Below, one piece after another: positions 1 to 8,204 of a DNA stretch of 64,000 nt. Source of the stretch: Flagellimonas olearia (GTDB lineage: Bacteria > Bacteroidota > Bacteroidia > Flavobacteriales > Flavobacteriaceae); the NCBI RefSeq assembly GCF_009184425.1, contig NZ_WELG01000001.1, positions 1,363,870-1,427,869 on the forward strand. Reading direction: 5' to 3'. Numbering within the stretch: position 1 is the first letter of the stretch; each line of letters starts with the position of its first letter. Below the pieces are notes generated by a model that saw nothing but the letters and a program-made list of their open reading frames with translations, was not told where the DNA came from and made no database searches. The translations under genes were made by a program, and so were the position numbers.

Positions 1-2650
1 CCTTCTTTTCCTTCAACATCACCTTGGTAGCGTAATTCACATAAGGTTCCCCATACGCTTTTGCTATGAAGGGAACTGTTCTGGATGCCCTTGGGTTGGC
101 CTCAATGATGTATACTATGTCATCCTTGACAGCAAACTGGATATTGATCAATCCCACCGTATTCAGCGCCAACGCAATCTTTTTGGTATGGTCCTTTATC
201 TGTTGCATTACAAATTCCCCTAAGTTAAAAGGAGGCAATGTGGCATTGGAATCTCCGGAGTGGATACCACAGGGCTCTATATGTTCCATGATCCCGATGA
301 TATAGACATCCTCCCCATCACAAATGGCATCGGCCTCTGCTTCTATAGCCCCATCCAAATAGTGGTCCAAAAGGAGTTTGTTGTTGGGAATGCTTCGCAG
401 CAAATCCACAACATGGGCCTCCAATTCTTCTTTATTGATGACGATCTTCATTCCCTGTCCTCCCAAAACATAAGAAGGTCTTACCAAAAGTGGAAAGTTC
501 AATTGATCGGCAAGGGCCAAGGCCTCATCGGCTGTTTCCGCTACCCCGAATTTTGGGTAAGGAATATCGTTGTTCTTCAACAAGGTGGAAAAACTGCCCC
601 TGTCTTCGGCCAAATCCAAGGATTCAAAGCTTGTACCTATAATGTTGATTCCGTATTTGTCCAACTTTTCGGCAAGCTTCAATGCAGTCTGCCCACCCAA
701 CTGAACAATGACCCCTTCGGGCTTTTCATGTAGGATGATGTCATAAATATGCTCCCAAAAAACAGGCTCAAAGTACAGCTTGTCCGCCGTATCAAAATCC
801 GTGGATACCGTTTCCGGATTACAGTTGATCATGATAGTTTCATAACCGCATTCGGCTGCGGCCAAAACTCCGTGCACACAACAATAATCAAACTCGATTC
901 CCTGTCCGATCCTGTTGGGACCGGAACCAAGCACCACAATCTTCTTTTTATCGGTCACCTCGCTGTCATTGGCCACATAACGTTGGCCGTCAGCAGTTTC
1001 GATCTCTTCCTCAAAGGTGGAGTAATAATACGGTGTAACGGCCTTGAACTCAGCCGCGCAGGTATCCACCAATTTGTACACCCGATTGATGTTCAAATCC
1101 ATCCGCTTGCTGTGCACTTCACTTTCCCAACAATCCAACATGTGGGCAATCTGTCTATCGGCAAAACCTTTCTGCTTCGCTTCCAACAATAGTGCTTTGG
1201 GCAGGCTTTCTATGGTGTACTTTGATATTTCCATCTCCAAGTAGTGCAATTCCTCATATTGTTTCAGGAACCACATATCTATCTTGGTGATTTCGTGGAT
1301 ACGCTTCAACGGGATTCCAAGCTGGATGGCATCGTAAATCACGAAAACCCTGTCCCAACTGGGCACCCTCAATTTCTCCATTATAGTTTCGTAATCCTTG
1401 TTCCCTTTGCCATCAGCTCCCAATCCATTTCTTTTGATTTCCAAAGATTGTGTAGCCTTGTGCAGGGCTTCCTGGAAGGAACGTCCAATACCCATTACTT
1501 CCCCTACGGACTTCATTTGAAGCCCCAAGGTTCTGTCGGAACCTTCAAACTTATCAAAGTTCCATCTTGGGATCTTTACGATCACATAATCCAGTGTAGG
1601 TTCAAACAAGGCCGATGTGGACTTGGTAATCTGGTTGTCCAATTCATCCAAGGTATATCCAATGGCCAATTTGGCTGCAATTTTTGCAATCGGATAACCT
1701 GTGGCCTTAGAGGCCAAAGCAGATGATCGGGAAACCCTAGGGTTGATCTCAATGGCAATGATATCTTCTTTTTCGTCCGGACTTACGGCAAACTGCACGT
1801 TACATCCCCCTGCAAAATCCCCAATACTGCGCATCATATGGATGGCCATATCCCGCATACGTTGGAAGGTTCTGTCTGATAACGTCATCGCCGGAGCAAC
1901 GGTAATGGAATCCCCGGTATGGATACCCATGGGGTCCATATTTTCGATGGTACAGATGATCACCACGTTGTCGTTTTTGTCCCGAAGCAACTCCAATTCG
2001 TATTCTTTCCAACCCATCAAGGCCTTATCGATCATTACCTCGTGGATAGGCGATACTTCCAGACCGTGGCTCAACATATCGTCAAAATCCTCCGGGTCAT
2101 ATACAATACCTGCCCCAGCCCCTCCAAGGGTAAAGGAGGCCCGTATCACCAAGGGGAAGCCAAATTCCTGTGCAATTTCCTTTCCTTTTAGGAAAGAGGT
2201 GGCCGATGCTTGTGGAGGCATACCCACACCTATTTTCAACATCAACTCCCTGAACTTCTCACGATCTTCGGTAATGTTGATGGCGTCAATGTCCACACCA
2301 ATGATCTCCACACCAAAGTCTTCCCAAATGCCTTTTTCATCGGCCTCAATACATAAATTCAGAGCTGTTTGTCCTCCCATAGTAGGTAGAACCGCATCTA
2401 TATTGGGGTGGTTCTTTAAAATCTCGACAATCGATTTTGTGGTAAGGGGTTTCAGGTATACATGATCCGCCATGGAAGGGTCCGTCATGATAGTGGCGGG
2501 GTTACTGTTGATCAAAACAGTTTCTATCCCATCCTCACGTAGTGACCTAAGGGCTTGGGAACCAGAATAATCAAACTCACATGCCTGGCCGATGATGATA
2601 GGGCCAGAACCGATAATCAAAATGGATTTTAAATCTTTTCTCTTTGGCAT
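1..2650 (-). CDS. carB: Carbamoyl-phosphate synthase large subunit (3' end outside window)
   Basis: Makes carbamoyl phosphate from bicarbonate, ammonia (from CarA glutaminase) and 2 ATP, for pyrimidine and arginine synthesis in the cytoplasm. Read from the ATG at 2648-2650, the protein starts MPKRKDLKSILIIGSGPI, the usual CarB N-terminus. About 883 codons are present. The first ATP-grasp half is followed by a segment containing LQMKSVGEVMGIGRSF around 1480-1520. The second half restarts with VVLGSGPNRIGQGIEFDYC near 910-940 and contains the glycine-rich NPRASRTVPF end. No stop codon is reached, so roughly the last 60-70 residues (end of the MGS-like allosteric domain) lie outside the window. 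It follows rpmH on the same strand but a terminator lies between them, so it probably has its own or a read-through transcript. Identity is certain. Confidence 0.97.
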   Translation of the reverse strand, partial: MPKRKDLKSILIIGSGPIIIGQACEFDYSGSQALRSLREDGIETVLINSNPATIMTDPSMADHVYLKPLTTKSIVEILKNHPNIDAVLPTMGGQTALNLCIEADEKGIWEDFGVEIIGVDIDAINITEDREKFRELMLKIGVGMPPQASATSFLKGKEIAQEFGFPLVIRASFTLGGAGAGIVYDPEDFDDMLSHGLEVSPIHEVMIDKALMGWKEYELELLRDKNDNVVIICTIENMDPMGIHTGDSITVAPAMTLSDRTFQRMRDMAIHMMRSIGDFAGGCNVQFAVSPDEKEDIIAIEINPRVSRSSALASKATGYPIAKIAAKLAIGYTLDELDNQITKSTSALFEPTLDYVIVKIPRWNFDKFEGSDRTLGLQMKSVGEVMGIGRSFQEALHKATQSLEIKRNGLGADGKGNKDYETIMEKLRVPSWDRVFVIYDAIQLGIPLKRIHEITKIDMWFLKQYEELHYLEMEISKYTIESLPKALLLEAKQKGFADRQIAHMLDCWESEVHSKRMDLNINRVYKLVDTCAAEFKAVTPYYYSTFEEEIETADGQRYVANDSEVTDKKKIVVLGSGPNRIGQGIEFDYCCVHGVLAAAECGYETIMINCNPETVSTDFDTADKLYFEPVFWEHIYDIILHEKPEGVIVQLGGQTALKLAEKLDKYGINIIGTSFESLDLAEDRGSFSTLLKNNDIPYPKFGVAETADEALALADQLNFPLLVRPSYVLGGQGMKIVINKEELEAHVVDLLRSIPNNKLLLDHYLDGAIEAEADAICDGEDVYIIGIMEHIEPCGIHSGDSNATLPPFNLGEFVMQQIKDHTKKIALALNTVGLINIQFAVKDDIVYIIEANPRASRTVPFIAKAYGEPYVNYATKVMLKEKK

Positions 2651-2689
2651 TCTAAAAAGTGTTACTCGTTTTTGGTTTCAAGTCAAAAA

Positions 2690-2719
2690 AAAGGTGTTAC
2701 CTAGAAAAGTAACACCTTT
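2690..2719 (-). terminator. Rho-independent terminator after rpmH
   Basis: An 11 bp perfect stem (AAAGGTGTTAC / GTAACACCTTT) with an 8-base loop is followed, on the minus strand, by a run of T. It lies between the rpmH stop codon and the carB start, about 40 bases before carB, so it separates the two genes or acts as an attenuating stop. Confidence 0.8.
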
Positions 2720-2742
2720 AATTTAAATCTAAAATACTATCA

Positions 2743-2901
2743 TTATTTTTTATGTCTTGGCTCAGAGGAAACCGTTAACTTCTTTCTTCCCTTGGCTCTT
2801 CTTCTCGCAAGAACTTTTCTACCATTGGCAGTCGCCATGCGCTCCCTAAAACCATGCTTGTTTCTTCTCTTCCTTTTTGACGGCTGATACGTTCTTTTCA
2901 T
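2743..2901 (-). CDS. rpmH: 50S ribosomal protein L34
   Basis: A 52-residue, very basic protein, [20 protein letters not shown] at the N-terminus and ending RHKK, matching bacterial L34 over its full length (the usual KRTxQPSxxKRxRxHGFRxRM pattern). It is a structural protein of the large ribosomal subunit. The gene is monocistronic by appearance: a good Bacteroidota promoter lies 60-90 bases upstream and a strong terminator follows the stop codon. In many bacteria rpmH sits by rnpA/dnaA; here it sits next to carB. Confidence 0.97.
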   Translation of the reverse strand: MKRTYQPSKRKRRNKHGFRERMATANGRKVLARRRAKGRKKLTVSSEPRHKK

Positions 2902-2962
2902 TTCGGAACTCTTTTAATGGATTGTGTTGTGGAAAGATTGTCTTCCCGAAAAATTCTGGGCG

Positions 2963-2993
2963 CAAATATACGAAGACTTTTTACTTTGACAAG
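2963..2993 (-). promoter_or_regulatory. Predicted rpmH promoter
   Basis: On the minus strand CTTG (2990-2993) and TATATTTG (2963-2970) are separated by 19 bases. This fits the Bacteroidota housekeeping consensus TTTG-N19-TAnnTTTG with one mismatch in the -33 box and none in the -7 box. It lies about 60 bases before the rpmH ATG. Confidence 0.6.
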
Positions 2994-3068
2994 TCCTGAA
3001 CAAAAATATTTAATTTAGTTTTTACTACTTTTGCCACCTCTTTTAATCCAAAGAAAATCAACTGGAAT

Positions 3069-3584
3069 ATGTTCAACAAAAATCTTAAGCTCGTTATAGC
3101 CGGTCTCATTATAGCCTATGCCGTATACCAATTTGTGGAAGGAAACATTGGCAATGGCATTTCATTGATCCTGCTCTCCTTGGTATTCATCTTTCTGTAC
3201 TTTAGGAACGAGTTTATCCTTTTGGCCTTCTTGCGCATGCGCAAACAGGATTTGGAAGGCACCCAAAAGTGGTTGGACAAGATCAAAAACCCCGAAGCGG
3301 CCTTGATCAAGAAGCAGCAGGGATACTTTAACTACCTGCATGGGATCATCTTTTCGCAAAAGAACCTTACCCAGGCCGAAAAATACTTTAAAAAGGCCCT
3401 AAAACTAGGGTTGACCATGGATTATGATGTGGCCATGGCCAAATTGAGCCTGGCGGGCATTGCCATGCAAAAGCGCAGAAAGCGTGAGGCCACCCAATTG
3501 TTGCAGGAAGCCAAAAAGTTGGACAAGAACAACATGCTTACCGAGCAGATCAAGATGATGCAACAGCAGATGAAGAAGATCTAA
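3069..3584 (+). CDS. Membrane-anchored TPR-like protein
   Basis: 171 residues. Two hydrophobic segments lie near the N-terminus (about residues 8-24 and 29-46, KLVIAGLIIAYAVYQF and GISLILLSLVFIFLYF). A cytoplasmic helical part then contains TPR-like helices, including QAEKYFKKALKLGL and REATQLLQEAKKLD, the spacing expected of one or two tetratricopeptide units. It is probably an inner-membrane scaffold for protein contacts; no enzyme motif is seen. A TACTTTTG box (3026-3033) about 35 bases upstream matches the Bacteroidota -7 consensus. It diverges from rpmH. Specific function is unknown. Confidence 0.8.
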   Translation: MFNKNLKLVIAGLIIAYAVYQFVEGNIGNGISLILLSLVFIFLYFRNEFILLAFLRMRKQDLEGTQKWLDKIKNPEAALIKKQQGYFNYLHGIIFSQKNLTQAEKYFKKALKLGLTMDYDVAMAKLSLAGIAMQKRRKREATQLLQEAKKLDKNNMLTEQIKMMQQQMKKI

Positions 3585-3630
3585 GGGTTCTCCACTTCTT
3601 TATTTTACTTTCTTTTTTTCGTTGGGATGG

Positions 3631-3665
3631 GCCATCCGTCAATCCAAATGGGGTATTGGTCAATT
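3631..3665 (+). promoter_or_regulatory. Paired direct-repeat element, copy 1 (LytTR-like site)
   Basis: Two half-sites, ATCCGTCAAT and ATTGGTCAAT, begin exactly 21 bp apart. They enclose the conserved spacer CCAAATGGGGT. The element ends 72 bp before the RDD gene and 11 bp before a -7-like box TATTCTTG (3677-3684). The same element recurs five times in this window in the same orientation relative to a gene start. Regulator identity (LytTR family) is inferred from half-site sequence and spacing. Confidence 0.6.
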
Positions 3666-3736
3666 CATTCCGATTTTATTCTTGAATAAGTCATTTCTTC
3701 ATTCCTCAGTAGGAGTGAATAAAAACTTATTTTAAA

Positions 3737-4153
3737 ATGAAAATACCCCACTCAAATGTTTCCAATTCAATACAAATTGTAGAAGCTTCCAAGAAAAAAA
3801 GATTTTTCAATTATCTGATCGATACAATATTTTGTTTTCTATTGGCATTTGTCATTCAGGAAACACAAAAGTTGTATATAAACATATACATCTCCAAAGA
3901 ATTGATTCTTATTTTTACTTCTGCCGGATATTATATATTAATGGAGTTTTTTTTAGGAAAAACAGTGGGAAAACATTTCACTAAAACAAGAGTCGTTGAT
4001 TTATCTGGTAAGAATATTGACTTTAGGACTTCAATGGTCAGATACTTTTGTAGGTGGATACCTTTTGAAACATTTTCACTTGTCTTGGGTGGGAATGCAA
4101 AAGCTTGGCATGATGTAATTTCGAAGACCTTAGTGGTAGAAGATAAAATTTAA
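3737..4153 (+). CDS. RDD family membrane protein
   Basis: 138 residues, with features of the RDD domain: an N-terminal basic stretch then RFFNYLIDTIFCFLLAFVI (TM1, with the family's Asp after Leu-Ile), a second hydrophobic segment around residues 55-75 ending in EFFLGKTVGKHFTKTRVV (the conserved GKTxGK motif), and a C-terminal WIPFETFSLVL ... AWHDVISKT motif (the conserved HD). RDD proteins are small inner-membrane proteins; some take part in ion or osmotic handling, but this one has no assigned role. The gene is AT-rich compared with its neighbours and has a 34-35 bp paired-repeat element upstream, so it is probably an accessory gene under that control. Confidence 0.85.
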   Translation: MKIPHSNVSNSIQIVEASKKKRFFNYLIDTIFCFLLAFVIQETQKLYINIYISKELILIFTSAGYYILMEFFLGKTVGKHFTKTRVVDLSGKNIDFRTSMVRYFCRWIPFETFSLVLGGNAKAWHDVISKTLVVEDKI

Positions 4154-4330
4154 TCATGTTTTCCATTGGAATCAACTAAACTTACCTTATCCAACAATAG
4201 GTAAGCATTATTCATTTTTCCATTTCATAATTTTCGCCCCACTATAACATGTACTCCCCCCTCAACCGAAACAGCCTTACCATCCATGCCTTATTTGGTA
4301 TTCTTCCCTATACCTTTTCCCTTTTTATGC

Positions 4331-4365
4331 CCATCCGTCAATCCAAATGGGGTATTGGTCAATTG
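4331..4365 (+). promoter_or_regulatory. Paired direct-repeat element, copy 2 (LytTR-like site)
   Basis: Identical over its core to copy 1: half-sites ATCCGTCAAT and ATTGGTCAAT at 21 bp period with spacer CCAAATGGGGT. It ends about 98 bp before the ATG of the lipoprotein gene at 4463 and points toward it. The rest of the 309-base gap 4154-4462 shows no convincing gene or hairpin; a short open frame from 4249 has no coding signature. Confidence 0.6.
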
Positions 4366-4462
4366 CCCGTGGCAAATTATTCAAAGAAATTATTACTTCA
4401 CTTATGGTCATTATAATTCATAAAAAATAAACTGAATTGTATCTTACATTACAAACTATAAA

Positions 4463-5032
4463 ATGAGAAGGATTTTCTATATCTCTCTCTCCGCAGCATT
4501 TTTATTGACTTCCTGTAAAAACATTTCACAATCATCAATTGAATCAGGCAAGAAAATTCAGGCTGTTGAACAAGCAGAAGATAAATTTTTTTATATAGAA
4601 TTTGTTAATCTGGATAGTACAAATATATATAGGAACTCTATCGATCTGGTAAAAAAAGAACTTTTAAATAATGGCTATATCGTTGACAAAGAAAACAATA
4701 ACGATTGGCAAGGAATTCGAAAAATTGATAAATCCGAGCATATAATACTTGATGAAATTAGTGAATATCACCCAAATATTCATCGGTTTATCAATTTCTC
4801 CGAGCATGATTCAAATAATGGAGATATTGAAAAAATTGTAATTAATATTAATAAACCTATAAATGATACTATCCCGAATTTTAACTATTGTTCTTACAAG
4901 AAGCTAGGGCACGAAGATTGGCAGTCAGTTTTTAATCCTGGAAACTTCAGGTATAGAGAAAGTAATGCATTTAATGAATCCGAATTAGCCAATTGGATGA
5001 TTAAAACTATTGTATTACTGACATTTAAATAA
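4463..5032 (+). CDS. Predicted lipoprotein of unknown function
   Basis: 189 residues. The N-terminus (MRRIFYISLSAAFLLTSCKN) is a short SPII signal peptide with the lipobox LTSC, so the mature protein should be lipidated at Cys18 and attached to an envelope membrane. No family is recognised in the mature part, which is rich in Asn, Ile and Asp. The codons are strongly AT-biased compared with core genes such as carB or purL, which suggests recent acquisition. It is preceded by copy 2 of the paired-repeat element and followed by a duplicated stretch carrying a fragment of the transglycosylase gene. Function unknown. Confidence 0.7.
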   Translation: MRRIFYISLSAAFLLTSCKNISQSSIESGKKIQAVEQAEDKFFYIEFVNLDSTNIYRNSIDLVKKELLNNGYIVDKENNNDWQGIRKIDKSEHIILDEISEYHPNIHRFINFSEHDSNNGDIEKIVININKPINDTIPNFNYCSYKKLGHEDWQSVFNPGNFRYRESNAFNESELANWMIKTIVLLTFK

Positions 5033-5061
5033 AAAGCTTGTAAAAATGAATGCATAAATGG

Positions 5062-5165
5062 TATTAAAACGACCGTACACTAAACGATAAGTGAACCCTT
5101 AAAATCCCGTACATAGCTATCTCCCCACACTCCCCACGCGATAATAGCCTTTGTTTGGGGTTCCA
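5062..5165. repeat. Left copy of a direct duplication flanking the orphan gene
   Basis: This stretch resembles 5925-6063 in the same order. Both begin with 'ATTAAAA(A)CGAC', continue with 'CGATAAGT' and end with the last codons of the lytic transglycosylase gene on the minus strand. The two copies bracket the orphan gene 5382-5930. They differ by substitutions and an indel of about 30 bases, so the duplication is not very recent. The remaining gap up to 5381 contains only copy 3 of the regulatory element. Confidence 0.65.
5117..5165 (-). pseudogene. Relic of the lytic transglycosylase gene 3' end
   Basis: Read on the minus strand this stretch encodes PNKGYYRVGSVGR followed by a TAG stop. These are exactly the last 13 residues of the transglycosylase encoded at 6016-6990. 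Upstream of this the similarity fades quickly, so only about 50 bases of coding relic remain. It is direct evidence that the neighbouring gene end was duplicated and then decayed. Confidence 0.75.
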
Positions 5166-5224
5166 ATTCCCAAAACACCAAGGTTCTTTGGTTGGAATTT
5201 GGGGCTTCATATTTGTCCAAGTGG

Positions 5225-5258
5225 CCATCCGTCAATTCAAATGGGATGTTCGTCAATT
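5225..5258 (+). promoter_or_regulatory. Paired direct-repeat element, copy 3 (LytTR-like site)
   Basis: Half-sites ATCCGTCAAT and GTTCGTCAAT start 21 bp apart with spacer TCAAATGGGAT. The element ends about 123 bp before the ATG at 5382 and points toward it. It is slightly diverged from copies 1 and 2, but the half-site core GTCAAT and the spacer CAAATGGG are kept. Confidence 0.55.
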
Positions 5259-5381
5259 ACTAATGGGATTTTAAATCCACAAAGCTAACTTCACTTATTG
5301 TTAGACACACATCATAGAAAACAGATTCATATACTTCTAGTTGATGGAAATTGAAATAATAATTATTAAGTCATTGTCAAT

Positions 5382-5930
5382 ATGGGATGGTTTGATATAA
5401 CCCTAGTTATATTAGAAAAAGCTCAAAATCGAGATTCGTTTCTTTCTTCATTCAACAAACGTTTAATGTCAATAGATGTAAAACTGGATATAGAAGATGG
5501 CGAGTTTATTTGCTATAATGATACCCGGTCAGGTGATGAAAAGGAAATTACAGACTTGTATAATGGAATGAAAACAGAAGATGTTTTGAGGTTATTATCT
5601 CAATGGCCGGGATTGGGAATATTAAGTTACAGGCACCCAAGCTTTTCCCATTATGTCACTATTAATTACTTAACTTGGGACGACAATCTCATTAATGGTT
5701 TTTCGATTGGTTTTAATGGTAAAGAAGTTTGCTTAGATCCTAAAAAAAAACAGAGTGAATTATTAATAAATAAGATAAGTCAATTTGTGGATTACAGATT
5801 TGTTGTTGGAAATATTTATAATGTTATCGATACCAGTAACAGACTATCAAGAATCGTGAAATACATTGAAAAAACAACTTTTGAATTCGATAAACGAAAA
5901 AATACCACTAACACGATGAAAAAGCATTAA
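5382..5930 (+). CDS. Orphan protein of unknown function
   Basis: 182 residues (starts MGWFDITLVILEKAQ, ends TNTMKKH), no signal peptide and no membrane segment, so probably cytoplasmic. I recognise no family. The composition (acidic and aromatic residues spread evenly, single domain size) is like that of immunity or SUKH/Imm-type proteins, but no motif supports this. Base composition is very AT-rich. The gene lies between two direct duplications that include the end of the adjacent transglycosylase gene, and its stop codon lies within the right copy. It looks like an inserted accessory gene. Confidence 0.6.
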   Translation: MGWFDITLVILEKAQNRDSFLSSFNKRLMSIDVKLDIEDGEFICYNDTRSGDEKEITDLYNGMKTEDVLRLLSQWPGLGILSYRHPSFSHYVTINYLTWDDNLINGFSIGFNGKEVCLDPKKKQSELLINKISQFVDYRFVVGNIYNVIDTSNRLSRIVKYIEKTTFEFDKRKNTTNTMKKH

Positions 5931-6063
5931 AAACGACTTTACATTAACCGATAAGTCAACTTCTGAAAAATTGGCATTAAACCCAGGAAAGATGGGTAAA
6001 ATCCAATACTTTAATTCACCTCCCTACACTTCCCACCCGGTAATAGCCTTTATTGGGGATTTC
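5925..6063. repeat. Right copy of the direct duplication flanking the orphan gene
   Basis: Partner of 5062-5165. It contains the stop codon of the orphan gene, the intergenic stretch and the intact last codons of the transglycosylase gene (6016-6063). Since the functional gene end is here, this copy is the ancestral one or the one restored on insertion. Confidence 0.65.
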
Positions 6064-6990
6064 AATGGTGTACTTTTTGCGTGAAGCGTTGTTCAAATGG
6101 GGCTCGCGCAACCAAGGGTTATGGCGTTTCAGCACCTTGTAGTTGATCTCGTAAAGCTCGGCAAAATCGGCCCAACTGGCCACGGCGGTATCCACCTCAA
6201 CGGTAAAGGTGGGGACTTTTTCGTACATGTCCTCCTCGTCCAATTGGAAACCATATTTATCACGGTTGGAGATAATCTCCTTGATGGCCAAAATACGGAA
6301 CACATAGCGTCCGGTCTCCTGGCCCAATAGCAAATCGTAGTAATCATTCACCTGTTGGATGCCCATATATTTTTGGATGCCTCCGGGTCCCGCATTATAG
6401 GCCGCTGCGGTCAAGGTCCACGTACCAAAACGGTCTTTCCATTTTTTCAGGTACTCACAGGCCACTTGGGTGGCTTTTTCCACATGGTACCGCTCATCCA
6501 CGTTATCGTTCACCTCCAGACCGTATTCCCTGCCTGTGGCTTTCATAATCTGCCAAAAACCGGTGGCACCCGCCGGGGAGACCACATTCTCCAAGCCACT
6601 TTCGGCCACGGCCAAGTACTTAAAATCGTCCGGGATGCCATTCTTTTTAAGAATGGGCTCAATGATCGGGAAGTATTTATTGGCCCGTTTCATGATCAAA
6701 AGGGCATTGGACTGCCAATAGGTGTTCACCAAAAACTCACGGTCCACACGCTCCATGATCTCTGGGTCTTCCTGCGGAACAGGCTCGCCCGCAAAATTCA
6801 AATCCTTTGGAATCTCTATGGCACTGATCTGATAGGTATCGGCCACATTCTTGTCCAAATCCTTAACCTCATTGGGAGGTGTCCCCTTCTTTTCAATCGT
6901 GTCCACTGAATCGGTCTGAACTGCAAATATGAGCGTACTCACCACTGCCACCAAACCAATAATCGCCAATATATTTTTAATCTGTTTCAT
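6016..6990 (-). CDS. Lytic murein transglycosylase, MltD-like
   Basis: 324 residues. It cleaves the MurNAc-GlcNAc bond of peptidoglycan non-hydrolytically, making anhydro-muropeptides. An N-terminal hydrophobic segment (about residues 4-23, IKNILAIIGLVAVVSTLIFA) anchors or exports it. The SLT domain spans roughly 100-220: the catalytic Glu is E130 in AVAESGLENV, followed by GATGFWQIM and the AAAYNAGPGG motif. The C-terminal 70 residues look like a LysM-type peptidoglycan-binding module (YEINYKVLKRHNPWL ... YTIEIP). It probably forms an operon with the hydrolase gene 46 bases upstream. A relic of its last codons lies at 5117-5165. Confidence 0.92.
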   Translation of the reverse strand: MKQIKNILAIIGLVAVVSTLIFAVQTDSVDTIEKKGTPPNEVKDLDKNVADTYQISAIEIPKDLNFAGEPVPQEDPEIMERVDREFLVNTYWQSNALLIMKRANKYFPIIEPILKKNGIPDDFKYLAVAESGLENVVSPAGATGFWQIMKATGREYGLEVNDNVDERYHVEKATQVACEYLKKWKDRFGTWTLTAAAYNAGPGGIQKYMGIQQVNDYYDLLLGQETGRYVFRILAIKEIISNRDKYGFQLDEEDMYEKVPTFTVEVDTAVASWADFAELYEINYKVLKRHNPWLREPHLNNASRKKYTIEIPNKGYYRVGSVGR

Positions 6991-7036
6991 ACCAATATTC
7001 TATAAAATTTACAGTAAAGATACTATAAGAACGGCC

Positions 7037-7699
7037 TTATTCTAAAATAATTGGGGGGAGATTTTCATTGAACCACTTGGCCCGGTGGATGATCATGGTA
7101 TGGGTTCCGTTCTTTACCGTGATGCAATTTTTGATATTGACAATGGGAAAAACCGCGTCCTTTTCACCATGGATATGCACCAAATTTTGGGGCGGTCGGG
7201 TTTGGTCCCAGTTCACGATATGATCTATGGACCAATCTATATAGGTCTTGTCCCTAACCGAAAGGTATTTTTTGTAGAGGTCCAAACGCTTTGTGGCCGT
7301 TTCCCCAAAGGCGTACTTGGCCAAAAGCTCCACATTGTTCACCAATCCCGTAGGCAAAAGCTTGTGGACTTTGGTATACTTGGCAAAAATCATCCGTTTG
7401 GGCAGTTCATCCTTGGTTTTTACCGTGGATACTACAATCACCTTTCGGGTCTGGATATGGCGTGCCATTTCCTGTACCAACATCCCTCCAAAGGATACTC
7501 CAAGTAGAACAGGGTTATCATGTGCAATCTTGCCGCACATCTTCACGGCATAGGCTTCAAAGTCCATACCCTTATCCGGAACAAACCATTCCAGGGTATG
7601 CGTCACGAAGGTATCAGTAGGGAGTTTTAGGCCATCAAATATAGATGGGTTGGCAGCCATTCCCGGCATGAGGTAGATATGGATGGGATTGTCGGGCAT
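7037..7699 (-). CDS. Alpha/beta hydrolase
   Basis: 220 residues with a complete alpha/beta-hydrolase triad: nucleophile Ser69 in the elbow GVSFGG, Asp181 in HGEKDAVFP and His200 in NGTHTM. An oxyanion-hole-like stretch, LMPGMAANPSIF, comes near the start. There is no signal peptide, so it is cytoplasmic. Substrate is unknown; the family includes esterases and thioesterases. Its short length lacks a large cap domain. It lies just upstream of the transglycosylase gene on the same strand. Confidence 0.85.
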   Translation of the reverse strand: MPDNPIHIYLMPGMAANPSIFDGLKLPTDTFVTHTLEWFVPDKGMDFEAYAVKMCGKIAHDNPVLLGVSFGGMLVQEMARHIQTRKVIVVSTVKTKDELPKRMIFAKYTKVHKLLPTGLVNNVELLAKYAFGETATKRLDLYKKYLSVRDKTYIDWSIDHIVNWDQTRPPQNLVHIHGEKDAVFPIVNIKNCITVKNGTHTMIIHRAKWFNENLPPIILE

Positions 7700-7859
7700 T
7701 TCGCACCAAATATCGATAAGGGTTAGGAAATTAGCAATTTTTTGAGTAATTTTGTACCCCTTTTGTAATGAACCTCACGTGACATAATGCTTTTTCTAAA
7801 GGGATAGTCAATTACCGCTTTGGTAATTTAGGTCAAGTCAATTTTAAAAACAATACTAT

Positions 7860-8153
7860 ATGACTGAAATTGAAATCAATGACAATAGCTTCTTGCGCCA
7901 GTTTGAGACCAAAGTGGATGGCATTTTAGCTAAAATTGAGTACTCTTCACAGGAGCGTAAAGTATTTTTGACCAAGTTGGTGATTCCTGAAGGGATTACC
8001 CAAGATGGTTTTAAAGAAGCCTTTATCAAGGCCGTTCTGCACCACATTCAGGAGCAGAATCTGAGAGTAGTTCCCACCAGCCCGCACATTGCAGGTTTTT
8101 TACGGAAAAACAGACAGTACAAAGAGATGTTGCCCGTAGGGATTCGCATCTGA
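7860..8153 (+). CDS. Small GNAT-like N-acetyltransferase (YidJ/YjdJ type)
   Basis: 97 residues. The sequence has the layout of the short GNAT-related proteins: an N-terminal beta-strand region with EIEINDNSFLRQFE, a central AKIEYSSQERKVFLTKLVIPE, and a C-terminal helix/strand with VVPTSPHIAGFLRKN (a pattern seen in small acetyltransferases that place a conserved Pro-x-Cys/Ser near acetyl-CoA). The start is preceded by a -7-like TAATTTTG at 7747-7754. It diverges from the hydrolase gene. A strong two-way terminator follows. Substrate unknown. Confidence 0.7.
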   Translation: MTEIEINDNSFLRQFETKVDGILAKIEYSSQERKVFLTKLVIPEGITQDGFKEAFIKAVLHHIQEQNLRVVPTSPHIAGFLRKNRQYKEMLPVGIRI

Positions 8154-8174
8154 CCAAACCAGTATGAAAACATT

Positions 8175-8204
8175 AAAAACCTCTCGCTTTTGAGAGGTTT
8201 TTTT
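8175..8204. terminator. Bidirectional terminator
   Basis: A perfect 11 bp stem (AAAAACCTCTC / GAGAGGTTTTT) is flanked by A on the left and T on the right, so it can stop both the GNAT-like gene (plus) and mtaB (minus), whose stop codon overlaps its right edge. Confidence 0.85.

Noticed and set aside
1701-2465. Long plus-strand open frame (254 codons) opposite carB
   Set aside because: It is antisense to the clear carB coding sequence and has no protein-like motif or start context.
4249-4440. Short open frame across copy 2 of the regulatory element
   Set aside because: No coding signature, no signal or fold, and it passes through a conserved non-coding element.
7801-7845. GTCAATT occurring twice before the GNAT-like gene
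   Set aside because: The spacing is about 28 bp, not 21, and the spacer CAAAYGGGG is absent, so it was not counted as a seventh paired element.
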